From NCBI RefSeq assembly GCF_012931845.1, contig NZ_CP051884.1, positions 124,001 through 188,000 on the forward strand: a DNA stretch of 64,000 nucleotides. Reading direction: 5' to 3'. This stretch comes from Cellulomonas taurus (GTDB lineage Bacteria > Actinomycetota > Actinomycetes > Actinomycetales > Cellulomonadaceae). The translations under genes were made by a program, and so were the position numbers. Numbering within the stretch: position 1 is the stretch's first letter; each line of letters begins with the position of its first letter. Below, piece after piece: positions 17,898 to 26,301 of this stretch. Under the pieces are notes generated by a model. That model was given only the letters and a program-made list of their open reading frames with translations. It did not search any database and was not told where the DNA came from.

Positions 17898-18367
17898 GCG
17901 AGGAGCGCGCAGCGCAGGCACTGGCCGAGTCGGGGATCGCCTACACCATCACCCGGCACGGCCCGGTCGGTTCGCTGGCCGAGGCGGCGGCGGCCCGGGG
18001 CGTGCGACCGGAGGACATCGTCAAGACCCTGGTCGTGCGCCGGGGCGAGGACGACTACCTGTTCGTCCTGGTGCCCGGCGGCCGGGCGATCTCCTGGCCC
18101 AAGCTCCGCGAACTGCTGGGCGTGAAGCGGATGTCCATGCCGGACGCCGCCACTGCCAAGGAGGTCACCGGGTACGAGCGCGGGACCATCACCCCGTTCG
18201 GCTCGTTGACCGCCTGGCCGGTGATCGCCGACGCCACGGTGCCCGGTCGGACGGTGTCGATCGGCGGTGGGGCGCACGGGGTCGGCGCCACCCTGGACGC
18301 CGACGACATGATCCGGGTGCTCGGTGCGACGGTCGCGGATGTGACGGAGCCGGAACCCGAGCACTGA
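17894..18367 (+). CDS. YbaK/aminoacyl-tRNA-associated deacylase
   Basis: 157-residue single-domain protein of the YbaK/ProX fold, which hydrolyses mischarged aminoacyl-tRNA (classically Cys-tRNAPro). The core blocks are present: DIVKTLVVR, FVLVPGGRAISWPKLRELLG with the conserved Lys region, ATAKEVTGYERGTITPFG, and SIGGGAHG. Cytoplasmic. Its ATG overlaps the TGA of the ABC-F gene, so it may be co-translated with it, linking two translation-quality functions; a leaderless promoter inside the ABC-F gene offers independent expression. Confidence 0.9.
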   Translation: MSEERAAQALAESGIAYTITRHGPVGSLAEAAAARGVRPEDIVKTLVVRRGEDDYLFVLVPGGRAISWPKLRELLGVKRMSMPDAATAKEVTGYERGTITPFGSLTAWPVIADATVPGRTVSIGGGAHGVGATLDADDMIRVLGATVADVTEPEPEH

Positions 18368-18412
18368 CGGTCCGACCAGGTCGGTCATCCGCCCGTCTGG
18401 TCGCCGCGCCAG

Positions 18413-19264
18413 TCATCCCGCCGTGAGCGCAGCGATCTCGTCCGCGAAATCGTCGGCGACGACCGCCTGTGCCGCCCACAGTTCCTGGTCGTAGCGGTGG
18501 TCGTACGAGGTCGACGCTCGGCAGTCGAGGTCGGCCACCGCCAGCGCGACCTCCTGGGTGCGCAATGCGGTCAGATCCACCGTGTCGGTCAGTTGCGTCT
18601 GGATCGACGCGCGGGCAGCTGCCGGTGAGGCCAGCTCGGGGAACTGCGCATCCGCCATGCAATCGGCCCACTCGGCCTGGAGTGCCAGGACGGCATCCGA
18701 CCCGTCGACCTCGGCCTGAGCCGATTCGACCGCTGCGAACAGCGCGGTGAACCGCTCATCCCGCATCACCTCGTCGGCGCCCTGCGTCGCCTGGTGATAC
18801 GCCGAGCCGAGGCAGCCCTCCTGCTCCCAGTCGTAACTGCCCTCTTCGGAGCCGGTGCCGTACAACGCCTGGTCGTACGCGGTCTGTTCGGCCGCTGACC
18901 GGTGGCTGGTCGCCTCCGAGGGTTCGACTACGGTCAGCGTGCTCAGGCCATAGCCGTACTGGGCCGCCCAATCCCTCGGGTCGGTCTCGGCGTCCACCAC
19001 CGGCTCGTCGGCGACGTAGGGCAGCTCGTAGTCGAAGCCCTGCTCCTTCAGGCAGACAGCGATCAGCCGGGCGGCTTCACGATCGATCTCGGCCTGTGCC
19101 GCCTCGCCGAGCGAGAGCAGCGGGACGGCGTCGCCGAGTGGGCTGGCGGTGTAGGTCGTCGGTGTGGGGGTGGGGTCGGCGGCGATGTCGTCCTCGGCGC
19201 CGCATGCGGTGAGCAGCAGTGCGGCGGCCATGGCGGCTGCGACGGGCAGCAGGGGGCGGGTCAT
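18413..19264 (-). CDS. Lipoprotein of unknown function (283 aa)
   Basis: Signal sequence with lipobox LTAC, Cys21, then an acidic linker with PTPTPTT. The mature part is soluble and helical with several spaced cysteines (AVCLKEQGFDY, EGCLGSAYH, ADCMADAQF, LDCRAS), giving likely disulfides outside the membrane. It resembles a loose group of actinobacterial lipoproteins with the pattern CxxxxG; no function known to me. ATG overlaps the stop of the upstream lipoprotein gene (ATGA); third gene of a coupled set. Confidence 0.75.
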   Translation of the reverse strand: MTRPLLPVAAAMAAALLLTACGAEDDIAADPTPTPTTYTASPLGDAVPLLSLGEAAQAEIDREAARLIAVCLKEQGFDYELPYVADEPVVDAETDPRDWAAQYGYGLSTLTVVEPSEATSHRSAAEQTAYDQALYGTGSEEGSYDWEQEGCLGSAYHQATQGADEVMRDERFTALFAAVESAQAEVDGSDAVLALQAEWADCMADAQFPELASPAAARASIQTQLTDTVDLTALRTQEVALAVADLDCRASTSYDHRYDQELWAAQAVVADDFADEIAALTAG

Positions 19265-19680
19265 TCGGTTGCTCCGTCCGTGCCGGGCCAGGGGGCGAGC
19301 GGGTCATCCATCACCGGGTTGTCGTGCTCGTCAAGGGCGTACGCCATCCGGTAGTGCATCTGCCATGCCTCGTCGGACATGTCGATCTCGGGTCCGCCGG
19401 CCTCGAAGACGCACTGGCCATAGGCGCGCATCCACCGCTGGCTCTCCCATTCGTCCGCTGCGTCGCGTGGCGGTTCGGCGGCCAGATCGGCATCGACCCA
19501 GGCCTGGGTGAGCTCCCGGCCGAGCTTCTCGGACGAACAGAGTCGCAACGCCTCATCCATCACCCAGGGCGTCTCCGACGGCGTCGGTTGATCGGCGTGG
19601 GGTTCCGGCCCGGTGCCGCAGCCCGTGCAGATCGACAGGGCCACCACGAAGAGCGATGCTCGGCGGATCGGGACTCTCAA
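19261..19680 (-). CDS. Small lipoprotein-like protein (139 aa)
   Basis: TTG start at 19680 overlapping the TGA of the secreted peptide gene (TTGA); a longer upstream extension in this frame has no signal and overlaps that gene in another frame, so it is rejected. N-terminal signal RRASLFVVALSICTGC with Cys21; the lipobox is atypical, with Cys at -3. The mature part is similar in flavour to the next gene (ALRLCSSEKLG, YGQCVFEAGG), which suggests the two lipoproteins are diverged paralogues. Unknown function. Confidence 0.65.
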   Translation of the reverse strand: MRVPIRRASLFVVALSICTGCGTGPEPHADQPTPSETPWVMDEALRLCSSEKLGRELTQAWVDADLAAEPPRDAADEWESQRWMRAYGQCVFEAGGPEIDMSDEAWQMHYRMAYALDEHDNPVMDDPLAPWPGTDGATE

Positions 19681-19913
19681 CAGTTCACCGGGTTGGAGTT
19701 GGTGTGCTGGTACTCGGTCTTGCCGGGCGTCATGGACGCTCGTCGCCCGAGGAAGTTGTCGGTCCGCTTCCACCACAACGCCCCGTGGGTGTGGCTCGCG
19801 GTGCTGCATCGCGAGTCCGCGGTTGCCGCTGGCGCGAGGGCGACGAATCCGCCGGTCAGCAGGGCTCCAGCGAGGGTGACAGCGGTGAGTCGGCTGGTCA
19901 GATGGGTGCGCAC
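19677..19913 (-). CDS. Short secreted two-cysteine peptide precursor (78 aa)
   Basis: Sec signal peptide (basic start, hydrophobic core, cleavage likely after TA at 31-32) and a 46-residue mature chain that begins DSRC and ends NPVNC: only two cysteines, near the first and at the very last residue, so a disulfide could close the whole chain into a ring. The mature part is basic and aromatic (SHTHGALWWKRTD). GTG start with GGAGG 7 nt upstream. First gene of a three-gene overlapping set with two lipoproteins. Size, charge and layout suggest a secreted peptide (bacteriocin or signal) with membrane-anchored partners; that is inference. Confidence 0.7.
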   Translation of the reverse strand: MRTHLTSRLTAVTLAGALLTGGFVALAPAATADSRCSTASHTHGALWWKRTDNFLGRRASMTPGKTEYQHTNSNPVNC

Positions 19914-20297
19914 AGTTCTTCCTCCGGTCGGTCACGCCCGTGATGTGGCGTCACGACGACCCTGACAGGCGGCCTCGCCGCACGGTGGGGGAACGGGCGA
20001 AGTTGAGTGCCGACCGGGCGCGATTGAGGGTCACCGATCCTGAGGTTGAGTAGGCCTGGACTACAGATGAGTAGCGTCGGTGATCGACCGTGTGGCTCTC
20101 CCTCAGCGCTCGTGATGTTCATGTGCAGGTCAACGATTGGTTTGGCGAGCGGGGAACGTTCGCGCGGTCGGACGCGTTTGGCTGGGTGTGTCAACGGCGG
20201 CCGCCTGGGTCTCCGGGGCGGCAGGGCCAGCGGATGCGGCTCGACCGTGTCGGGGGCATGATCCTCCGGCCGCACCTTCCGAAAGAGCCGAGGACCG
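19914..20297. other. 384-bp divergent intergenic region
   Basis: Must hold the promoters of the secreted-peptide operon (minus) and the STAS gene (plus). I could not pick convincing -35/-10 pairs. The middle holds three degenerate ~21-bp repeats described separately. Confidence 0.6.
20000..20060. repeat. Three degenerate ~21-bp repeats
   Basis: TTGAG recurs at 20003, 20024 and 20046 (spacing 21 and 22 bp). The first unit, TTGAGTGCCGACCGGGCGCG, shares GAGTGCCGAC and GGGCGCG with the 20-bp unit of the array at 45858-46203, differing mainly by loss of CTT. Confidence 0.45.
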
Positions 20298-20696
20298 ATG
20301 GACCCGAATGACGACCCCACCCGTGTCGGTGGGATCGACGTGAGCACTTCGAAGGGGTGCACGCTGGTCCGCTTGTGGGGCGAAGTGGACGGGGCGCTGC
20401 GGGCGGATGCGAGCACGTCGATGGCGCAGGCGCTGGTCGCCGATCAGCCGATCCTGGTGGACGCGAGTGGTCTGAGCTTCATCGACTCCTCCGGTCTCGC
20501 CTTCCTGCTGCAACTGCACCTGGCGGCGGCCGAGACCGGACTGCACGTGACCCTGCGTGACCCCGAGCGGCAGGTCGTCGACCGGTTGGCCCTGATCGGG
20601 ATGGATCGGGAGTTCGAGCTGGAGAACACCGTGGCCACCCCGGAGCTGCGGTCCGGTGTCGTCTCCGGTGCGATGTCGGTGGTCCCCGCTCCCTGA
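20298..20696 (+). CDS. STAS-domain protein, probable anti-anti-sigma factor
   Basis: 132 residues, one STAS domain: VRLWGEVDGALRAD, ILVDASGLSFIDSSGLAFLL with the phosphorylatable Ser in DSSG, and a final helix. Such proteins bind an anti-sigma kinase when unphosphorylated and release a stress sigma factor. No anti-sigma or sigma gene is adjacent, so the partner is elsewhere. The ~15-residue N-terminal extension and Ser/Val-rich tail are short. ATG behind GAGGACCG. Confidence 0.85.
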   Translation: MDPNDDPTRVGGIDVSTSKGCTLVRLWGEVDGALRADASTSMAQALVADQPILVDASGLSFIDSSGLAFLLQLHLAAAETGLHVTLRDPERQVVDRLALIGMDREFELENTVATPELRSGVVSGAMSVVPAP

Positions 20697-20789
20697 CGAG
20701 TGCGGCGTCTTCGACTGTCCACAGTGAGCCGGCGCGCGACTGGTCCCCAGGCCAGGGTGCGGCGCATCGATGGTGTCGGTGCCGACCGC

Positions 20790-20795
20790 TAACTT
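20790..20795 (+). promoter_or_regulatory. -10 element for leaderless sbcD transcript
   Basis: TAACTT, 6 nt before the ATG at 20802. A weak TCGATG lies 17 bp upstream. Confidence 0.4.
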
Positions 20796-20801
20796 CGGGG
20801 C

Positions 20802-21944
20802 ATGCAGCTCTTGCACACCTCCGACTGGCACCTCGGGCGCACCCTGCACGGGGTGGACCTGACGGCGCACCAGGCGGCGTTCTGCGAGCACCTCATCCAG
20901 GTGGTCGCGCAGGAGCGGATCGACGCGGTGCTGATCGCGGGGGACGTCTACGACCGCGCGATCCCACCGGTCGAGTCGGTGGAGCTGCTGTCCGGCACGC
21001 TGCGGCGGCTGGCGGAGCTGACCACGGTGATCCTCACCCCGGGCAACCACGACTCGGCGGTGCGGCTGGGCTTCGGTGCCGATCTGCTCGCCGACCGGGT
21101 CCGCATCCTGGCCGATCAGCACCGGATCGACCGGCCCGTGCTGCTGACCGGGGCCGAGGGCGAGCGGCTGGCCGTCTACGGCCTGCCCTACCTCGACCCG
21201 GATGTCGCCCGGCACACCCTGGCGGCGGACGGCGAGGTGCTGGCCCGGTCACACGCGGCGGTGCTGGCTGCCGCGATGGAGCGGGTGCGGGCCGATCTGG
21301 CCGGACGCGAGGGCGTGCGGTCGGTGGTGCTGGCGCACGCCTTCGTGGTCGGCGGTGAGGCGAGCGAATCCGAGCGGGACATCCGGGTGGGCGGAGTCGA
21401 CCACGCACCGGCTGGGACGTTCGACGGCATCGACTACGTGGCGCTCGGTCATCTGCACGGGCCGCAGCGGATCGCCGAGCACATCCGGTACTCCGGGTCT
21501 CCGCTCGCCTACTCCTTCTCCGAGGCGCGGCACACCAAGTCGCTCACCCTGGTGGACCTGGACGCATCCGGTCCCGCCCGCATCCACCTGCTGCCGACGC
21601 CGGTGCCCCGCCGCATGACCGATCTGACCGGAACGCTGGACGGCGTGCTGGCGACGGAGGGCCACGACGACGACTGGTTGCGCGTGACCATCACCGATCC
21701 GGCCCGACCGGAGGATCTGTACCGGCGGGTCAAGGCCCGGTTCCCGCATGCCCTCGTGATCCAGTACCAGCCGCCCGTCACCGCCCTGACCCGGCGGAGC
21801 GCGGAGGTGGGGCCGGGCCGTGATCCGCTGGACGTGGTGGCGGACTTCCTCACCCACGTGGGCGGTACCCCGCCGACCGAGGCGGAGGCGGCGGTGCTCC
21901 GCGCCGCGTACGAGCAGGTCGTCGCCGCGGATCGGAGCGCCTGA
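20802..21944 (+). CDS. sbcD: Exonuclease SbcD (Mre11-like)
   Basis: 380-residue calcineurin-like phosphoesterase subunit of the SbcCD nuclease, which cleaves DNA hairpins and protein-blocked ends. Metal-binding motifs in order: SDWHLG, GDVYD, GNHD, LAHAFV and GHLHGPQ. The C-terminal part provides the capping domain and SbcC-binding region. No ribosome binding site; a -10 element 6 nt upstream implies a leaderless message. TGATG overlap (1 nt) with sbcC ensures coupled translation. Confidence 0.97.
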   Translation: MQLLHTSDWHLGRTLHGVDLTAHQAAFCEHLIQVVAQERIDAVLIAGDVYDRAIPPVESVELLSGTLRRLAELTTVILTPGNHDSAVRLGFGADLLADRVRILADQHRIDRPVLLTGAEGERLAVYGLPYLDPDVARHTLAADGEVLARSHAAVLAAAMERVRADLAGREGVRSVVLAHAFVVGGEASESERDIRVGGVDHAPAGTFDGIDYVALGHLHGPQRIAEHIRYSGSPLAYSFSEARHTKSLTLVDLDASGPARIHLLPTPVPRRMTDLTGTLDGVLATEGHDDDWLRVTITDPARPEDLYRRVKARFPHALVIQYQPPVTALTRRSAEVGPGRDPLDVVADFLTHVGGTPPTEAEAAVLRAAYEQVVAADRSA

Positions 21945-24900
21945 TGCGGCTGCACTCCCTCACCCTGCAGGCGATCGGCCCGTTCGCCGAGCGGTACACG
22001 GTGGACTTCGCCGCGCTGTCGGCGGGTGGGCTGTTCCTGCTGGAGGGGCCGACCGGCGCCGGGAAGTCGACGCTGATCGACGCTGTGGTCTTCGCGCTGT
22101 ACGGCAAGGTGGCCGCGGCCTCGGCGAGTGAGGACCGACTGCGCAGCGCCTTCGCGTCGGAGGACACCGAATCGGTCGTGGACCTGTGCTTCGAGACCGC
22201 GCACGGGGTCTACCGGGTGCGTCGCACCCCGGCCTACGACCGGGCGAAGAAGCGCGGTTCCGGCACCGTGCGGCAGAACAGCACCGTCAAGCTCTGGCGG
22301 CTGACCGCGGTGCCGGACGACCCCGAGCTGGAGCCGGTGGGGGAGATCGTCTCGACCCGACTGGACGAGGCCGGCGCCGAGCTGACCGCGATCATCGGGC
22401 TGGACCGCACCCAGTTCGTGCAGACGATGGTGCTGCCACAGGGCGAGTTCGCCGGGTTCCTGCGGGCCGAGCCGGAGCACCGACGTGTCCTGTTGCAGCG
22501 GATCTTCGGCACCGAGGTCTACGACCGGCTCGAGCACCGGCTGGACGAGGAGCGCAAGATCGCACAGCGCGCCGTCGAGTCGGGTCGACAGGCGGTGCAA
22601 GGCGCTGTCGACCGCTTCACCGGTGCCGCCGGGACCGAGGCCGAGGCGGCGACGGCCCTGCGCGAGTTGGTCGACACCGACGTGTCCGCCGCGGTCGACC
22701 GGGTGGTCGAGTGGGTCGCCGAGGTCGAGGCGTGTGCCGACGAGGCCGCGGCGGAGGCAGTCCGGGCGGGTGCGCGTGCTCAGCGGTCCGGCGAGCGCGC
22801 TGAGGCGGCGGCCGAGCGGGTCCGGCGGGTGGAACGATGGTCGGCGCTGATCGCCGAACGCGAGCTGCTGGACGGTCTGGCGGACCAGGCGGCCCAGGAC
22901 CGGGAACGGTTGAGCCTCGCACAGCGGTCAGCGGCGGTGGCACCGCTGCTCACCGGATGGGACGAAGCGCGCGAACGGCTGGCCGCCGCGCTCAAGGACC
23001 GTGACGCGGTGCTGGACCGGGCACCGGATGAGCTGCCGTCCGCCGCCGACGAGGTGCTCGCCTGGCGTGACCGGGCACGCGAGACGGTGGCGACCCTGAC
23101 CCGGGCGGTCGACCTGGAGTCCGGGCTGGACCGTCGCGCCGTGACGTTGGACGGCCTGCACACGGAGCTGGTGACCTGCCGGGCCACGGTCACCGAACTC
23201 GACCTGCTGCTCGCGGCCCGGCCGGAGGAACGGCAGCTGCTGGTCGCCGAGCTGGCGCGACTGACCGAGCTCGCGCACACGGTCGGATTGCGAGAACACG
23301 CCTGGCAGGCGGCGTCCGCGGTGCTGGACGCGGTGCGGGAGGCGGCCCGGATCGACGCCGAGCGAGGACAGGTTGAGGCGGATCGCTCCGCCGCGGCCCG
23401 GGACGCGCTCGGTGCCGCGGAACGGGAGTCCGCGCTGCGGGAGGCCCGGCTGCGTGGGATCTCGGGCGAACTGGCGGGTGCGCTGGAGCCCGGTGAGCCG
23501 TGTCCGGTGTGCGGGTCGGTCGAGCATCCGCAGCCCCGGGAGCTGACCGACGGGCACGTCACCCCCGAGCAGGTCCAGGTGGCCGAGCAGGCGCGGATCG
23601 ACGCGGAGCTCCGGCTGCGGGAGGTCGAGGCGACACTCAGCGCCCTGGTCAGTCGCGCGGAGGCGGTGGCGGAGCGCACCGGGGGCCGGCAGCTCGCCGA
23701 CGCCGAGCAGGAGGTGACCGCGGCGGGGCTGGCGCTGGACGAGGCTCGGTCGGCCCGGACGGACCAGGAGGCATGCGCCGAGCGGGTGCGGGAGCACGAC
23801 CGCGCCACCCAGGCGCTGGACGACCGGCGCGCGGCGGCTGTGGAGGCGGCCCGTGCGGCGGAGCAGGCGGTCGATCACGCGGCACGTGAGCTGGATCGGG
23901 ACCGCGCGGAGGTGGCGGCAGCCCGTGCCGGCCACCCGACCGTGGCGGCACGGCAGAGCGTCGAACGAGCGCGGGCGGAGGCGGCCGACGCGGTGCTGGA
24001 CGCGCGGGCCCGGGTGCGCGCCGCCGACGACAGCGCCCGCGACTGGCAGGACCGGGCGGCGGCGGCGCTGGTGGAACACGGCTTCCTCACCGACAGCGAC
24101 ACCGACGACCACCTGACAGCCGCCGTGGAGCGCGCGCGGGCAGGGCAGCTCGGCGCCGGGGCACTTGCCACGTTGGAGGCGACCGTCCGGGCACGGCAGA
24201 CAGCCGTCGACCGGGTGGCCACCGGGCTCGCGGACCCCGAGCTGGCCGACCTCGACGTCGGCACGGTGAGCCTGGCCGCCGATCGGGACCGACTCGCCGC
24301 CGCCCGGGCCGAGGCCGCCGAGCACCGGCAGCTCGCCGACGCCGCGACCGGTCGGGCCGCAGCGGATCGTCGTCGGGCCGAGCAGTGCCTCGCCGCGCAG
24401 ACCCAGGTGGTGCAGGCGGCCGCCCGGGCCGGCGATCTGCTGCGGGAGGCTGCGCCGATCACCCGGGTCGCCCGGCTCGCGTCCGGCCAGGGCGAGCAGG
24501 GGCTGTCCCTCGGCACCTACGTGTTGCAGCGCCGGTTCGAGGACGTGGTGGCAGCGGCGAACGACCGGTTGCGGCAGATGTCCGACGGGCGGTTCGAGCT
24601 GGTCAGCTCCGAGGAACGCGAGTCGCGCAGTCGACGACTGGGCCTGGCGCTGAAGGTGATCGACCACCAGAGCGGAGATGCCCGCAACCCCAAGACGCTC
24701 TCCGGGGGCGAGACCTTCTACGTCTCACTCTGCCTGGCTCTGGGCCTGGCCGACGTGGTGACGGCGGAGGCGGGCGGCATCGAACTGGGCACGCTGTTCA
24801 TCGACGAGGGCTTCGGCAGCCTGGACCCGCACACCCTGGACGCGGTGCTCACCGAACTGGGCCACCTACGGGCGGGCGGCCGAGTGGTCGGCCTGGTCTC

Positions 24901-24994
24901 GCACGTCGAGGCGATGAAGTCGGCCATCGCGGAGCGGATCGCGGTGCGGCGCCGTGCGGACGGGTCGTCGATGCTGACGGTGGTGGCCGGATGA
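21944..24994 (+). CDS. sbcC: Exonuclease SbcC (Rad50-like ATPase)
   Basis: 1016-residue SMC-like ATPase partner of SbcD. Walker A GPTGAGKST at 35-43; long coiled coils with a zinc hook CPVC at 520-523 near the midpoint; ABC signature LSGGETFYVSL and Walker B LFIDEGFGSLD near the C-terminus. The coiled coil is Ala/Arg/Glu-rich, which explains several long spurious antisense frames. Length and layout are normal for actinobacterial SbcC. Confidence 0.97.
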   Translation: MRLHSLTLQAIGPFAERYTVDFAALSAGGLFLLEGPTGAGKSTLIDAVVFALYGKVAAASASEDRLRSAFASEDTESVVDLCFETAHGVYRVRRTPAYDRAKKRGSGTVRQNSTVKLWRLTAVPDDPELEPVGEIVSTRLDEAGAELTAIIGLDRTQFVQTMVLPQGEFAGFLRAEPEHRRVLLQRIFGTEVYDRLEHRLDEERKIAQRAVESGRQAVQGAVDRFTGAAGTEAEAATALRELVDTDVSAAVDRVVEWVAEVEACADEAAAEAVRAGARAQRSGERAEAAAERVRRVERWSALIAERELLDGLADQAAQDRERLSLAQRSAAVAPLLTGWDEARERLAAALKDRDAVLDRAPDELPSAADEVLAWRDRARETVATLTRAVDLESGLDRRAVTLDGLHTELVTCRATVTELDLLLAARPEERQLLVAELARLTELAHTVGLREHAWQAASAVLDAVREAARIDAERGQVEADRSAAARDALGAAERESALREARLRGISGELAGALEPGEPCPVCGSVEHPQPRELTDGHVTPEQVQVAEQARIDAELRLREVEATLSALVSRAEAVAERTGGRQLADAEQEVTAAGLALDEARSARTDQEACAERVREHDRATQALDDRRAAAVEAARAAEQAVDHAARELDRDRAEVAAARAGHPTVAARQSVERARAEAADAVLDARARVRAADDSARDWQDRAAAALVEHGFLTDSDTDDHLTAAVERARAGQLGAGALATLEATVRARQTAVDRVATGLADPELADLDVGTVSLAADRDRLAAARAEAAEHRQLADAATGRAAADRRRAEQCLAAQTQVVQAAARAGDLLREAAPITRVARLASGQGEQGLSLGTYVLQRRFEDVVAAANDRLRQMSDGRFELVSSEERESRSRRLGLALKVIDHQSGDARNPKTLSGGETFYVSLCLALGLADVVTAEAGGIELGTLFIDEGFGSLDPHTLDAVLTELGHLRAGGRVVGLVSHVEAMKSAIAERIAVRRRADGSSMLTVVAG

Positions 24995-24996
24995 GC

Positions 24997-25356
24997 TCAC
25001 CAGGTCCAGCCGCGGGCCGTCAGTTCGACCTCCTCCCGCAGCCGCTCCCACGGATCACCCTTCGCCCGGGGCAGCACCTCCACCCCCGCGAGACGGCACG
25101 CCTCGGCCAACAGGGCGTCGTAGGCGAGCTGACCCGCGATGATCCGCTCGGCCCGGGCCCAGGCGCGCGGATCGTCCTCCAACCGGCGCAGGTGGTCGGC
25201 GACGATTGACAGCCGGGTCTGCACCAGCAGCGCATCGAACGGGTCGGGAAATCGAGCCCGAGCGCGGTCGGTCCGTCGCCGGTGTCGGCGCACGCCGAGC
25301 AGACCGCTGGCCACCGTCAGCGGGACGAGCGTCAGGAGCAGCCAGGACCACGTCAT
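24997..25356 (-). CDS. Small membrane-anchored protein of unknown function (119 aa)
   Basis: One N-terminal membrane helix (WLLLTLVPLTVASGLLG), a basic stretch (RRHRRRTDRARAR) placing the rest in the cytoplasm, then a helical domain. Convergent with sbcC (stops 2 bp apart). ATG start; TACCCT at 25374-25379 on the minus strand could be its -10, giving a ~10-nt leader. No family recognised. Confidence 0.7.
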   Translation of the reverse strand: MTWSWLLLTLVPLTVASGLLGVRRHRRRTDRARARFPDPFDALLVQTRLSIVADHLRRLEDDPRAWARAERIIAGQLAYDALLAEACRLAGVEVLPRAKGDPWERLREEVELTARGWTW

Positions 25357-25539
25357 CGTCAGACCCCGGCTTCAGGGTAGGTCCGGGTCGGAGCGGAGGC
25401 GCGACGAGCGTGACGTCGCAGGTCAGCGAAGTACCAGGGTGCTCTCGGGGTCGACTCGGGGGGTTCCCTGATGGGCTGGCTGGGAGGCGGCTGAGTAGCG
25501 TCGGTGTGACCTGCTCCACCCGGTGAGAGAGAGACGTTG

Positions 25540-26301
25540 ATGACCACGACAGAGGCGATCGCGACAGCGCGCGGCTTGGTGAAGACCTACGGTGCCGGTG
25601 AGGCCGCCGTGCGCGCCCTCGACGGCGTGGACGTCGACTTCGAGCGCGGGCGGATGACCGCGATCATGGGACCGAGCGGTTCGGGCAAGTCGACCCTGAT
25701 GCACTGCATGGCGGGCCTGGACCGAGTGGACGCCGGTGAGGTGATCGTCGACGGCGAACCGGTGTCCCGGATGCGGGAGCGCGAGCTGACCAAGCTGCGG
25801 CGCACCCGGCTCGGCTTCGTGTTCCAGGCGTTCAACCTGGTGCCGACCCTGACGGCGCTGGAGAACATCACGCTGCCGCTGGACATCGCCCGCCGACCGG
25901 TGGACAAGGACCTGCTCGCGCAGGTGGTCGAGGCGGTGGGTCTGTCCGACCGGTTGTCGCACAAGCCGGGGCAGCTCTCCGGTGGTCAGCAGCAGCGGGT
26001 CGCGTGCGCCCGCGCTCTGGTCACCCGCCCCGCCGTGGTCTTCGCCGACGAGCCGACCGGCAACCTGGATTCCACCTCCTCCGGTGAGGTGCTCGGCTTC
26101 CTGCGTCGCTCGGTGGAGGACCTCGGACAGTCGGTGGTGATGGTCACCCACGACCCCACCGCTGCCTCCTACGCGCACCGGGTGCTCTTCCTCGCGGACG
26201 GTCGACTGGTCGCCGAGGTCGTGGACCCGACGCCGGAGACCGTGCTGCACACCCTCGGTTCGCTCACCTCGCAGCGCACCGCGACCGAGATCGCCCTCTG
26301 A
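25540..26301 (+). CDS. ABC transporter ATP-binding protein, MacB/LolD type
   Basis: 253-residue ATPase: Walker A GPSGSGKST (44-52), Q-loop FQAFNLVPTLTALEN, signature LSGGQQQRVACARAL, Walker B VVFADEPTGNLD. This subfamily powers MacB/FtsX-type mechanotransmission exporters rather than classic pumps. ATG preferred to an adjacent TTG because of the GAGAGAGAG stretch upstream. The next gene (permease) overlaps by one base (TGATG), so the pair forms one system. Confidence 0.95.
   Translation: MTTTEAIATARGLVKTYGAGEAAVRALDGVDVDFERGRMTAIMGPSGSGKSTLMHCMAGLDRVDAGEVIVDGEPVSRMRERELTKLRRTRLGFVFQAFNLVPTLTALENITLPLDIARRPVDKDLLAQVVEAVGLSDRLSHKPGQLSGGQQQRVACARALVTRPAVVFADEPTGNLDSTSSGEVLGFLRRSVEDLGQSVVMVTHDPTAASYAHRVLFLADGRLVAEVVDPTPETVLHTLGSLTSQRTATEIAL

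Noticed and set aside
14997..17921. 974-codon minus-strand frame running from the ABC-F gene into tetR
   Set aside because: Only the last ~206 codons are TetR; the rest is antisense to ABC-F and DUF952.
20068..25506. 15-bp sequence TGAGTAGCGTCGGTG shared at 20068 and 25492, both upstream of plus-strand genes
   Set aside because: A 15-mer shared once in 64 kb of GC-rich DNA is expected by chance, and the distances to the genes differ (216 and 34 bp).
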